The notes under the pieces: model-generated
Databases searched by the model: none
What the model was told of the DNA's origin: nothing
What the model saw: only the letters and a program-made list of their open reading frames with translations
Assembly (NCBI GenBank): GCA_965223825.1
Contig: OZ245018.1
Coordinates: 372,001 to 436,000, forward strand
Direction of reading: 5' to 3'
Length of the DNA stretch: 64,000 bases
Origin: CAJXQU01 sp965223825
GTDB taxonomy: Bacteria > Pseudomonadota > Gammaproteobacteria > CAJXQU01
In this document: positions 46,765 through 54,517 of the stretch, one piece after another
How the letters are laid out: each line of letters opens with the position of its first letter
Position numbering within the stretch: position 1 is the stretch's first letter
Position numbers and translations under genes: made by a program

Positions 46765-47016
46765 TTAACGATCAGGTGGCGTGAAGATTTGCTTGAGGGA
46801 TTCGCCGTCCATACCGTGACTGATGAGGTAATAGGCAAGGGCAAAGGGTGCGACAATATACACAATAAAGTGCACGATATTGCCCCATTTTTTGCCGAGT
46901 ACTTTGGTGAGGAAGCCGAGGCGAATGTGTTTTTCTGGGCGGGTGAAACGTGTGATCAGCATGAAGATGCCATAGATAAGAACAACGCCGCCGACGATCA
47001 CAGAGGTTGTATTCAT
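46765..47016 (-). CDS. small two-helix membrane protein of unknown function
   Basis: 83 aa, not recognised. Two transmembrane segments (about 4-22 and 46-65) flank a basic cytoplasmic-type loop, RFTRPEKHIRLGFLTKVLGKKWG. It is on the same strand as folE and yqaA but with gaps of 55-80 bp. Confidence 0.65.
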   Translation of the reverse strand: MNTTSVIVGGVVLIYGIFMLITRFTRPEKHIRLGFLTKVLGKKWGNIVHFIVYIVAPFALAYYLISHGMDGESLKQIFTPPDR

Positions 47017-47058
47017 TTTGAGTATTACCAGTTTGTCAGGAGTAATTGGTGACTTTAT

Positions 47059-47085
47059 GGTTGCCGCCGTGAAAGGGCGGCAACC
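47059..47085 (-). terminator. hairpin downstream of folE
   Basis: GGTTGCCGCC (47059-47068) pairs with GGCGGCAACC (47076-47085). The stem is strong but the minus-strand tail (ATAAAGT) has no proper T-run, so termination is uncertain. Confidence 0.45.
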
Positions 47086-47096
47086 GTATTAAGGCG

Positions 47097-47645
47097 CTAG
47101 TTTGATTTACGAATGAGATCGAGAAATTCCGCTCTGGTACTTTCGTAATGACGGAACGTGCCGTTCATGGCAGAGGTGACCATCAAAGAGTTTTGCTTTT
47201 GCACGCCGCGCATCATCATGCAGAAATGCTTCGCTTCGATCACCACACCAACACCGTCTGGTTGTAATACATCCATGATCGCTTGCGATATCTGGCCGGT
47301 GAGACGTTCTTGAACTTGTAAGCGACGTGAATACATGTCCGCAATCCGCGCGAGTTTGCTCACACCGAGCACGCGATTATTAGGGATGTAGCCAATGTGA
47401 CATTTTCCATAAAACGGCAGCATATGATGTTCGCACAAGCTGTAAATCTCAATATCTTTTACAATGATAAGATCGCGTGACTCTACGTTGAAGACCGCGT
47501 CATTGACGACTTCATCAAGCGTTTGGTTGTAACCCTGGTTAAGAAATTCCATCGCTTTCGCTGCGCGATCAGGTGTCTTCATCAAACCTTCGCGATCTGG
47601 ATTCTCGCCGATTTTTTCTATTATTGCTTTGTAATGCGTATCCAT
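47097..47645 (-). CDS. folE: GTP cyclohydrolase I
   Basis: 182 aa type IA enzyme. It converts GTP to dihydroneopterin triphosphate for folate and pterin synthesis. The zinc and active-site motifs YSLCEHHMLPFYGKCHIGYIP, RLQVQERLTGQI and KHFCMMMRGVQKQ are intact. A FolM-like pteridine reductase gene lies 2.7 kb away, consistent with pterin metabolism in this cell. Confidence 0.96.
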   Translation of the reverse strand: MDTHYKAIIEKIGENPDREGLMKTPDRAAKAMEFLNQGYNQTLDEVVNDAVFNVESRDLIIVKDIEIYSLCEHHMLPFYGKCHIGYIPNNRVLGVSKLARIADMYSRRLQVQERLTGQISQAIMDVLQPDGVGVVIEAKHFCMMMRGVQKQNSLMVTSAMNGTFRHYESTRAEFLDLIRKSN

Positions 47646-47763
47646 TTTCTGCCCTGTTATTCTTAGTTTCAGAGGCAGATTATACCCGATTCAGGCAAAA
47701 TTCAGATTGTTTGTGTAAGCTATCTATAGTTAGACGTTTTTTGCCAGCCACACGGAGGCAATC

Positions 47764-48210
47764 ATGAGCACAAAACACCCTATACTTCTTGCACTTAGCT
47801 TCGCCGTCGCTTTGTTTGCCATCGCGCCTGCTCAGGCCGATCCACAGGTGCGATATATCATTATCGATAATTCTTACGATGCACCAAGCAGTATGCACTG
47901 GCGGGGAAAACATTTGGATCAGGATCGCTATCGCGCGTTTGGACGGGACTATCGTGAACCGACGTTATATGGTCAGCGGCATTACGCACGACCGCGCCAT
48001 GATGTCTATCGCGAACATCGCAACAACGCATACACTCGTGGCGAACGCCGTCTGGATCGCGACCCTTACAGCCGTGGACGGAGTTCTTTACATAGGCCGG
48101 ATCAACATCGTAGCGACAGGGATCGCTCGGGTGAACGACACGAGCTACGATCATCGTCAGAACCTCGTAACCGATATTCATCTGGTGGTCGTATCGTGAT
48201 TGAGTACTAG
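47764..48210 (+). CDS. secreted Arg/Tyr-rich protein of unknown function
   Basis: 148 aa. The signal peptide (cleavage after AQA, about residue 25) and a GGAGG ribosome binding site support this frame over two overlapping competitors. The mature part is very rich in Arg, Asp, His and Tyr (YREHRNNAYTRGERRLDRD) with no recognised domain and is probably disordered and strongly basic. It may bind an acidic polymer such as nucleic acid or polysaccharide, but this is a guess. Confidence 0.65.
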   Translation: MSTKHPILLALSFAVALFAIAPAQADPQVRYIIIDNSYDAPSSMHWRGKHLDQDRYRAFGRDYREPTLYGQRHYARPRHDVYREHRNNAYTRGERRLDRDPYSRGRSSLHRPDQHRSDRDRSGERHELRSSSEPRNRYSSGGRIVIEY

Positions 48211-48301
48211 AAAAGGATCGTTTCATCCTGACCTTGCCTCTTGATCAAGGTCGTCAGAAACGGAACAATACCTGCCATACTTACACGAAAATGTAGTCTG
48301 A

Positions 48302-48339
48302 AGCCGGAAGATTCAACAAGGATTATTCCGGCTTTTTTA
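48302..48339 (+). terminator. intrinsic terminator before rep
   Basis: AGCCGGAA (48302-48309) pairs with TTCCGGCT (48326-48333), followed by a T-run. It ends the transcript of the Arg-rich protein gene and lies just before the rep ribosome binding site. Confidence 0.85.
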
Positions 48340-48356
48340 TTTGAGGAAACAAACAC

Positions 48357-50387
48357 TTGGCGGGATTAAACAGTCAGCAGCGGGAAGCTGTAAAATATGT
48401 GAAAGGGCCGTTGCTGGTGCTAGCTGGTGCGGGTAGCGGTAAGACCCGTGTGATCACGACCAAGATACTGCATCTGATCGAAGAAGGTGGGATGGATCCG
48501 AGCAAGATTGCAGCGGTGACCTTCACCAACAAAGCGGCGCGCGAGATGCGAGAGCGAGTGAAAAAGCTCGCGGCAGAAAGTGCGAACAAAACGGATCTCA
48601 AAGGCTTACGTATTTCAACCTTTCATACGCTCGGTTTGCAGATTCTACAAAAAGAATACGTCCGTCTTGGCTATCGCAAAGGCTTCTCCATCTTCGATTA
48701 TCAAGACAGTATGAATTTGATCATCGAGCTGACGCGGAAGTCCCATGGAGATTTTAAAGATTTCGCCGCGCCGATCTTGAGTCAAATTTCGAGTTGGAAA
48801 AACATTGGCTTAACCCCGCAAGAAGCGCTTGGTATTGCAAATGATGCTGAAACGACATTAGCTGCAACACTCTATGAGCAATATAACCACCATTTACACA
48901 CTTATAACGCGGTGGATTTTGATGACTTGATCATGCTACCCGTGCAGTTGTTTAGAGAATTTCCAGAATGTTTAGGCGGCTGGCAGGAGCGTATTCGATA
49001 TCTGCTCGTCGATGAATATCAAGACACGAACGGATCGCAGTATGAGCTGGTTAAGCAGATTTGTGGTGAACGCGGGAAGCTGACGGTAGTGGGTGACGAC
49101 GATCAGTCCATCTACGCTTGGCGTGGCGCGCAACCGGAAAACTTAAAACTACTGAAAACCGATTACCCGAATTTACGCATTATTAAACTGGAGCAGAATT
49201 ACCGATCCATGCGGCGCATACTCAATGCGGCGAATACGCTGATCGCACTCAACCCTCACGTTTTTGAGAAGAAGTTGTGGAGTGATTTAGGCAATGGTGA
49301 TCCCATCCGTGTGATGCGTGCGAAAGATGAAGATGATGAAGCGGAAAAAGTCGTCACGGATATTTCGCATCATAAATTCAAAAAACGGACTCGCTTTCAC
49401 GATTATGCGATCTTGTATCGCGGTAATCATCAGGCGCGCATTTTCGAGAAATATTTACGTGAACGAAGCGTGCCATATTACTTGAGCGGCGGTATGTCAT
49501 TTTTTGAATATGCCGAAATTAAAGATGTCATGGCCTATCTTAAGGTGTTGGTGAATCCAGAAGACACTAACGCCTTATTGCGGATTCTCAACACACCGCG
49601 TCGTGAGATTGGTCCAACAACGGTGGAAAAATTAGCGAGTGTGGCGACGGAGCGGGACATTAGTATGTTCTCGGCGATGTTTGAATCGGATCTCGAACAA
49701 AAAATCAGCGCGCGTGCGGCATCGCGACTGCATGAATTTGGGAACTGGTTAAGCCGACTTGCCGAACGTGCTGAGCACGAGTCGCCTGTCGACATTATGA
49801 GAACCATGCTCAACGATGTGAATTATGAAGACTGGCTGGATCAGACAAGTAAAGACCCGATGGCGGCAGATCGGCGCAAGGCGAATGTTGCGGAGCTGCA
49901 AGAATGGATCTCACGGCTGCATACAAAAAATAAAGATGCGACCCTTAGTGAGTTGGTGAGAAACCTGACTCTATTGGATATTCTTGATAATAAAAATGAA
50001 GAAGAGAATCTAGATCGTGTCTCCTTAATGACGTTACATGCAGCGAAGGGACTAGAATTTCCGAATGTGTATTTAGTCGGAATGGAAGAAGGTTTGCTAC
50101 CGCACCGGAATAGCATTGAAGCGGAAACGATCGAAGAAGAACGTCGTCTGGCGTATGTTGGGATTACGCGGGCACAAACCAATTTAACCTTTAGTTTAGC
50201 TGCACATCGTAAACGTTATGGCGAAAAAATTGATTGTGAACCGAGTCGTTTTTTAGAGGAAGTGCCGCGCGATGATCTGCATTTTGTGGGTGAAGATGCA
50301 CTCGGTGTAGAAGAAAATCGCGATGAAGGTATCGCAACGTTAGCTGGGCTGCGTGCGATGTTGGGCGATAACGCCGTCAATGAGTAG
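48357..50387 (+). CDS. rep: ATP-dependent DNA helicase Rep
   Basis: 676 aa SF1A 3'-5' helicase from a TTG start preceded by GAGGA. Motif I is LAGAGSGKTRVITTK, Ia VTFTNKAAREM, II LLVDEYQDTNGSQYEL, III VVGDDDQSIYAWRGA, IV LEQNYRSM, V LMTLHAAKGLEFPNVYLVGMEEGLLPH, VI EEERRLAYVGITRAQ. Rep removes proteins ahead of replication forks. The YGEKIDCEPSRFLEE C-terminal region favours Rep over UvrD. The next gene starts inside its end. Confidence 0.94.
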   Translation: MAGLNSQQREAVKYVKGPLLVLAGAGSGKTRVITTKILHLIEEGGMDPSKIAAVTFTNKAAREMRERVKKLAAESANKTDLKGLRISTFHTLGLQILQKEYVRLGYRKGFSIFDYQDSMNLIIELTRKSHGDFKDFAAPILSQISSWKNIGLTPQEALGIANDAETTLAATLYEQYNHHLHTYNAVDFDDLIMLPVQLFREFPECLGGWQERIRYLLVDEYQDTNGSQYELVKQICGERGKLTVVGDDDQSIYAWRGAQPENLKLLKTDYPNLRIIKLEQNYRSMRRILNAANTLIALNPHVFEKKLWSDLGNGDPIRVMRAKDEDDEAEKVVTDISHHKFKKRTRFHDYAILYRGNHQARIFEKYLRERSVPYYLSGGMSFFEYAEIKDVMAYLKVLVNPEDTNALLRILNTPRREIGPTTVEKLASVATERDISMFSAMFESDLEQKISARAASRLHEFGNWLSRLAERAEHESPVDIMRTMLNDVNYEDWLDQTSKDPMAADRRKANVAELQEWISRLHTKNKDATLSELVRNLTLLDILDNKNEEENLDRVSLMTLHAAKGLEFPNVYLVGMEEGLLPHRNSIEAETIEEERRLAYVGITRAQTNLTFSLAAHRKRYGEKIDCEPSRFLEEVPRDDLHFVGEDALGVEENRDEGIATLAGLRAMLGDNAVNE

Positions 50388-51144
50388 TGATCACACATCG
50401 CCGGTTGCACTGATCACCGGTGGAGCAAAACGTGTCGGTCGAGCAGTGGCGCTGGAGTTAGCGCGATCAGGTTTTGATCTGATCGTCACGTACAACAACA
50501 GTAAAGATGAAGCGCATACTTTAGCGGCAGAAGTAGTGCAACTTGGTCGTCAGATCCACTTGGTTCAAGCCGACTTGCGTGATGAGAATGCGTTAGATCG
50601 AATGGATGCGGAAATAACAAAAACATTTGATCGTTTAGACGTGCTGATCAATAACGCGAGCATTTATCAGCCTACGCCGATCAGTTCGGCAAGTGAAGCA
50701 GCATTCAACGAAAACATGCGTATCAATGCGTATGTTCCTTTACATCTGACTCAACGATTTAAACAACGTTTAATACATCGTTATAATAGTGCTGACCCCA
50801 GTACGGCTGGACGCGTTATTAATTTTGTCGATACGCATATTCTTGGTAGTCCAATGCCCGACTTTGTTTGTTATAACGCATCCAAAGCGGCCTTGCTGGA
50901 GATCACGAAAACCTGCGCGCGTGAGTTAGCGCCAGCGATGACAGTGAATGCGATTGCGCCAGGCGTCGTGGCGTGGTCAGAGAATTATTCGCAAGAAAAA
51001 AGAGGGGAGATTTTGCGGCGCGTGCCATTAGGGCGGGCCGGGACACCAGAAGATGCGGCGAGAGCAGTGCGTTTTTTGGTGAGTGATGGACATTATTGTA
51101 CAGGTGAAGTGTTGCGCCTCGATGGGGGCTATTACCTGACATAG
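50380..51144 (+). CDS. folM: pteridine reductase, FolM-like short-chain dehydrogenase
   Basis: 254 aa from the ATG at 50380 overlapping the rep stop; the longer frame is not used. SDR motifs are ALITGGAKRVGRAVALELARSG, LINNASIYQPTPI and the catalytic YNASKAALLEITK. The TGGAKRVG cofactor loop is typical of pteridine reductases, which use NADPH to reduce dihydromonapterin or dihydropteridines. folE lies nearby. Confidence 0.83.
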   Translation: MSSDHTSPVALITGGAKRVGRAVALELARSGFDLIVTYNNSKDEAHTLAAEVVQLGRQIHLVQADLRDENALDRMDAEITKTFDRLDVLINNASIYQPTPISSASEAAFNENMRINAYVPLHLTQRFKQRLIHRYNSADPSTAGRVINFVDTHILGSPMPDFVCYNASKAALLEITKTCARELAPAMTVNAIAPGVVAWSENYSQEKRGEILRRVPLGRAGTPEDAARAVRFLVSDGHYCTGEVLRLDGGYYLT

Positions 51145-51154
51145 GAGGTGAATT

Positions 51155-51571
51155 TTGAAACAGGGCCTTCTGAGTATTTTCCTGATTCTTTTTTCCTTAT
51201 CGGTGGATGCGGCATCGTATGATGAGGCTGTTTCTGCCTATGAAAGTAAAGAATATTTAAGTGCGATCAACCTACTTGAGATCGTGACGCAAGAACATCC
51301 AACAGAGTCGCGCTATTTTCATTTGCTTGGGCGAGCCTATGGGCGGCAAGCGGAGCTGTCACCGTGGTACGAGGCGATCAAGTTAGCAAAACACACGCGT
51401 GAAAATTTAGAAATAGCCGTTGAGCTTGATCCTAAAAATATCGATGCCTTGGTGGATTTACGTAACTTTTATAAAAAAGCCCCGCCGTTTCTCGGCGGGG
51501 GTAAACAAAAAGCTGATACGATTGCAAAGCGCCTTGAGGCCTTGGGTGTAACTCCTGAAGAAGATGCATGA
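51155..51571 (+). CDS. secreted TPR-like protein
   Basis: 138 aa from a TTG with a near-perfect AGGAGGTG ribosome binding site. The signal peptide is about 1-20 (cleavage near DAAS). TPR-like helices follow: YDEAVSAYESKEYLSAINLLEIV and RENLEIAVELDPKNIDALVDL. It is periplasmic, with unknown partners. Its 3' part hides a minus-strand terminator used by the convergent gene. Confidence 0.8.
   Translation: MKQGLLSIFLILFSLSVDAASYDEAVSAYESKEYLSAINLLEIVTQEHPTESRYFHLLGRAYGRQAELSPWYEAIKLAKHTRENLEIAVELDPKNIDALVDLRNFYKKAPPFLGGGKQKADTIAKRLEALGVTPEEDA
51473..51500 (-). terminator. minus-strand intrinsic terminator inside a coding region
   Basis: On the minus strand CCCCGCC and GGCGGGG (51480-51486 with 51494-51500) form a seven-base-pair GC stem, then C and TTTTTT. 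It lies 85 bp past the DUF2461 stop, within the coding sequence of the convergent TPR gene (codons for KKAPPFLGGGK). Confidence 0.8.
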
Positions 51572-51584
51572 CCAGGGTACTTGA

Positions 51585-52274
51585 TCAATCGAATGGTAGT
51601 TCTACCGCAAAACATAAATAGCGCATAAAACCGTCAAGGTTTTTAAATGCGTTTATGCAAAATTCGGGTAGTTTTTTCGATGTCACCATATCGCGATCTA
51701 TTGTTTGGATCGCGATGAAATCCTTTCTTTTTAAATCTGTGATCAATTCATGATCGTCCTTATAGCCGCGCGGTGGCCGAATGAGTGTGTCACCACTCAA
51801 GGCAAAATTATCGGTAAACTTTTTATTCGTGATGGCTTTTGTCCATGCACGAGGGTTTTCATCTAGGCAGGCACGAATTTTTTTTAAAACGGCACTTTCG
51901 GGTCGCCAGATACCAGCAGCAAGAAAACATTCATGAGGGTGAACATGCAAATAATACATCGGCGCATGGACGTCTTTGCCTTGTGTGTGCAAAAAGCGCA
52001 GACCAATATTGGTTTTGTATGGCGTCTTGTCATGCGAGAAACGCGCATCACGATAGATGCGCATCAATGATCCACCTTGTCTTTTCGCGATCGCGCAGAA
52101 TTCAGGTGACAGCATAGGTAATTGATCAGACATTGTTTCGATAAAGCGCAAAGCAGGCGAGCGAACGTGATCTTCATAATCTTGCTTGTGATCATTAAAC
52201 CAATCGCGTCGATTATTCGCCGCCAATGTTTCAAGAAAGGTAAACGTTGCGGGAGTGAAATACGGCGTAGTCAT
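51585..52274 (-). CDS. DUF2461 family protein
   Basis: 229 aa. TFLETLAANNRRDWFNDHK, RIYRDARFSHDKTPYKTNIG and YYLHVHPHECFLAAGIWRPE are the family signature (TIGR02453). It is a soluble cytoplasmic protein of unknown activity. It is convergent with the TPR gene, 13 bp apart. Confidence 0.85.
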   Translation of the reverse strand: MTTPYFTPATFTFLETLAANNRRDWFNDHKQDYEDHVRSPALRFIETMSDQLPMLSPEFCAIAKRQGGSLMRIYRDARFSHDKTPYKTNIGLRFLHTQGKDVHAPMYYLHVHPHECFLAAGIWRPESAVLKKIRACLDENPRAWTKAITNKKFTDNFALSGDTLIRPPRGYKDDHELITDLKRKDFIAIQTIDRDMVTSKKLPEFCINAFKNLDGFMRYLCFAVELPFD

Positions 52275-52350
52275 GAGTAACCCGTGATTTATTTTTTAGA
52301 ATGAAATACGCATGGTTATATTAGCAGAGAGCAAAGTCGTAGACGAAAAA

Positions 52351-52376
52351 AAGGGCTGAAGATTAAGTCAGCCCTT
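52351..52376 (-). terminator. intrinsic terminator after the cytochrome gene
   Basis: AAGGGCTGA (52351-52359) pairs with TCAGCCCTT (52368-52376). A run of seven A before it gives a T-run on the minus strand, 24 bp beyond the cytochrome stop. Confidence 0.88.
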
Positions 52377-52399
52377 TATGCTTCGCGATCTGAGTAAGA

Positions 52400-53563
52400 T
52401 TATTGACTGTTTGACACCATGTAATCAACGGCTGCTTTAACGTCATCATCCGATAGCGTCATGGCACCGCCTTTTGGTGGCATCAGACCTTCACCCATGA
52501 AACCGTTGATAGCGTGATCGTAAAGTGTCTCTTTACCTTTTGCGATGCGATCTTTCCAAACCTCCGGATCACCAAATTTAGGTGCGCCGGCAATGCCCAT
52601 TGCGTGGCATGCGAAGCAGGAAGCATCATAGATTTCTTTACCTTTCGCAGAATTGTCAGCCGCGGCTGCGACAGGTGCTTCTGCTGCAGGTGTTTCTGTC
52701 GCTGGCGCAGCGGCGTCAGCATCAGGTGCCGTTGCATCACCATAACCACCAACAGCTTCTATCATGTAATCCACAGCAGCTTCAATCTTGTCATCGGCAA
52801 TATCTGCTCGGCCACCTTTGGCTGGCATCATGGAGCCACTCGCACCAACATAACCATTGATGGCGTGATCGTATAACACGTCTTTCCCTTGTGCGATGCG
52901 ATCAGCCCATACTGCTTTGTCGGCAAAGATAGGTGCGCCCGCTAAACCGGTAGCGTGACACGTAAAGCAAACTTCATCGTAAGTTGCTTTACCATTGTCA
53001 CTCATTGCAGGAGAAGCTGCGGTTTCGGTTGTTGTTTCGGCAGGAGCTGTTGCAGCGGTTGGAACCGTTCCACCAGCGCCAACAACCATGTAGTCGACAG
53101 CCGCTTTAACAGCGTCATCAGAAAGACTGGCATTACCACCTTTGGCAGGCATCATCGCGCCACTTGGGCCGACATAACCGTTGATCGCGTGATCATAAAG
53201 TGTGTCCAATCCTTGATCGATACGCGCAGTCCAAGCAGCCTCTTCAGCATATTTTGGTGCGCCAGCTAAGCCGGTCGCGTGGCAAGCAAAGCAAACTTCA
53301 TCATAAGTTGCTTGGCCGATTGGAACATCAGCCACTGCAGTGGCTGCGCTGCTACCTGCTTCACCGGCAATCTCAACTTGTGCGACAGGTGCTGTAATCT
53401 GATCAATTTCTTGTGTCACGCTGTCATCAGCATTATCAGGTGATTCTGAGCTACATGATGTGAGCAAGCTTGCGATCAGGGCCAATGAAGCCAAACTCGC
53501 CAGTTTCGATAATGAAACTGAGGAAAAAGGTTTGTAAAACACGGGGTTAATTTCGTTACTCAT
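52400..53563 (-). CDS. tri-domain cytochrome c5-type lipoprotein
   Basis: 387 aa. The lipobox LLTSC (Cys37) predicts an outer- or inner-membrane lipid anchor. Three tandem c5-like domains of about 80 residues carry CFACH (91-95), CFTCH (199-203) and CFACH (316-320), each followed by DHAIN and a MMPAKGG-type axial-Met region (GLMPPKGG in the third). Ala/Pro/Thr linkers join them. The repeats are so alike that they must stem from duplication. It could carry electrons in the periplasm for the dehydrogenase at 60.7 kb or for an oxidase; that link is inference. Confidence 0.92.
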   Translation of the reverse strand: MSNEINPVFYKPFSSVSLSKLASLASLALIASLLTSCSSESPDNADDSVTQEIDQITAPVAQVEIAGEAGSSAATAVADVPIGQATYDEVCFACHATGLAGAPKYAEEAAWTARIDQGLDTLYDHAINGYVGPSGAMMPAKGGNASLSDDAVKAAVDYMVVGAGGTVPTAATAPAETTTETAASPAMSDNGKATYDEVCFTCHATGLAGAPIFADKAVWADRIAQGKDVLYDHAINGYVGASGSMMPAKGGRADIADDKIEAAVDYMIEAVGGYGDATAPDADAAAPATETPAAEAPVAAAADNSAKGKEIYDASCFACHAMGIAGAPKFGDPEVWKDRIAKGKETLYDHAINGFMGEGLMPPKGGAMTLSDDDVKAAVDYMVSNSQ

Positions 53564-53800
53564 TATTTTCTCCCAAAGCCAGGATGCTCCTCTAGGTAAC
53601 TTTTTGATTATGTTGTCGTTATAACGACACAGATAAAGAGAGTGATTATAGCGATCAGCGTATGATTAGGAAACAGAGTCATGATGGGGATGTGTCCCCT
53701 GCACAGCTCTGCGAAGGATTGAGATGGAATGATCGTTATGCTGAGATAACAAAATGGATCTTAATGTCAGAAAATCAGCGACGCCGGGATAAGATTCACT

Positions 53801-53933
53801 TATAATTCAGAACATAAAAATAAAATATAAAACAGTCTTAATATCACTGTTTTAAACCGTTTTCGTCTAGAGCAGGCAATACAACAACTCCATCACTTCC
53901 ATGCGGTGCATGGTTGGAGTTTTTCATTTTTTT
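53801..53933 (+). promoter_or_regulatory. structured leader with terminator-like hairpin before the secreted protein gene
   Basis: A TATAAT (53801-53806) is followed by hairpin AAAACAGT/ACTGTTTT (53829-53836, 53846-53853) and a second stem: AACTCCA/TGGAGTT (53886-53892, 53915-53921) enclosing CCATGC/GCATGG (53899-53904, 53908-53913). The latter is followed by TTTTCATTTTTTT and only then the GAGG ribosome binding site. It could be an attenuator or the end of a short RNA. The rest of the 53564-53947 gap shows no gene. Confidence 0.5.
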
Positions 53934-53947
53934 AATGAGGTATCGTC

Positions 53948-54433
53948 ATGTTCAAAAAGTCCCATTCCATTTTTTCCCGTATTCAACAACTCAGTTTCGT
54001 CTTGTCATCGGCACTCTTTTTGTCGTTTTCTGCTAACACTGTTGGCGCGCAAGATCCAACACCAGGGCTGTCGCAATTTTCAGAGTCATTTAAAGCCGCA
54101 CATATCGCACACGATTATGATCGAATTGCATCGATGGTGAACTGGACATCGGTTCGTAAACCCATGCGTAAGAAAATCGAAGTTTATACAACGGCGACAT
54201 TTGGGCTACCGATCAAAAATATCGAAATTGAAGCCGTGGGTGATGATAAATTCAAAGAAGTTGTTCTTGCTGGAAAACGTTTAAAACCTAACGTTCCGGT
54301 AAGCCATGTGATGCGTGTTCATTTTGAATTGGAAGCGACTGATCCGGAAAATACGGAGAAGGATACAGCGGTGTATTTAATCGGTGAAACGGAAGAGGCG
54401 TATCAAATTTCAGTCTATGTTAGTGCTGAGTAA
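53948..54433 (+). CDS. secreted protein of unknown function
   Basis: 161 aa, not recognised. The signal peptide spans about 1-34 (cleavage after VGA). The mature part is a helix-plus-sheet domain of about 125 residues with acidic C-terminal half (LEATDPENTEKDTAVYLIGE). The start is set by GAGG at 53937-53940. It is preceded by a terminator-like leader and followed by a long hairpin. Confidence 0.7.
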   Translation: MFKKSHSIFSRIQQLSFVLSSALFLSFSANTVGAQDPTPGLSQFSESFKAAHIAHDYDRIASMVNWTSVRKPMRKKIEVYTTATFGLPIKNIEIEAVGDDKFKEVVLAGKRLKPNVPVSHVMRVHFELEATDPENTEKDTAVYLIGETEEAYQISVYVSAE

Positions 54434-54446
54434 CATGGTTAAAACT

Positions 54447-54480
54447 ATCCACGCTGCGCTCAATCTTGAGCGGCGTGGAT
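54447..54480. terminator. long hairpin between convergent genes
   Basis: ATCCACGC/GCGTGGAT (54447-54454, 54473-54480) encloses CGCTCAA/TTGAGCG (54457-54463, 54466-54472) with a two-base loop. It lacks a T-run on either side, so it may act as an RNA 3' stabiliser or a weak terminator for both genes. Confidence 0.5.
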
Positions 54481-54517
54481 AATGAGCGAGTATGATTTTA
54501 TTGGAGAGATCAATCCA

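Noticed and set aside
47789..48226. Two competing frames over the Arg-rich gene (one on each strand)
   Set aside because: Only the frame from 47764 has a GGAGG ribosome binding site and a signal peptide; the others have neither.
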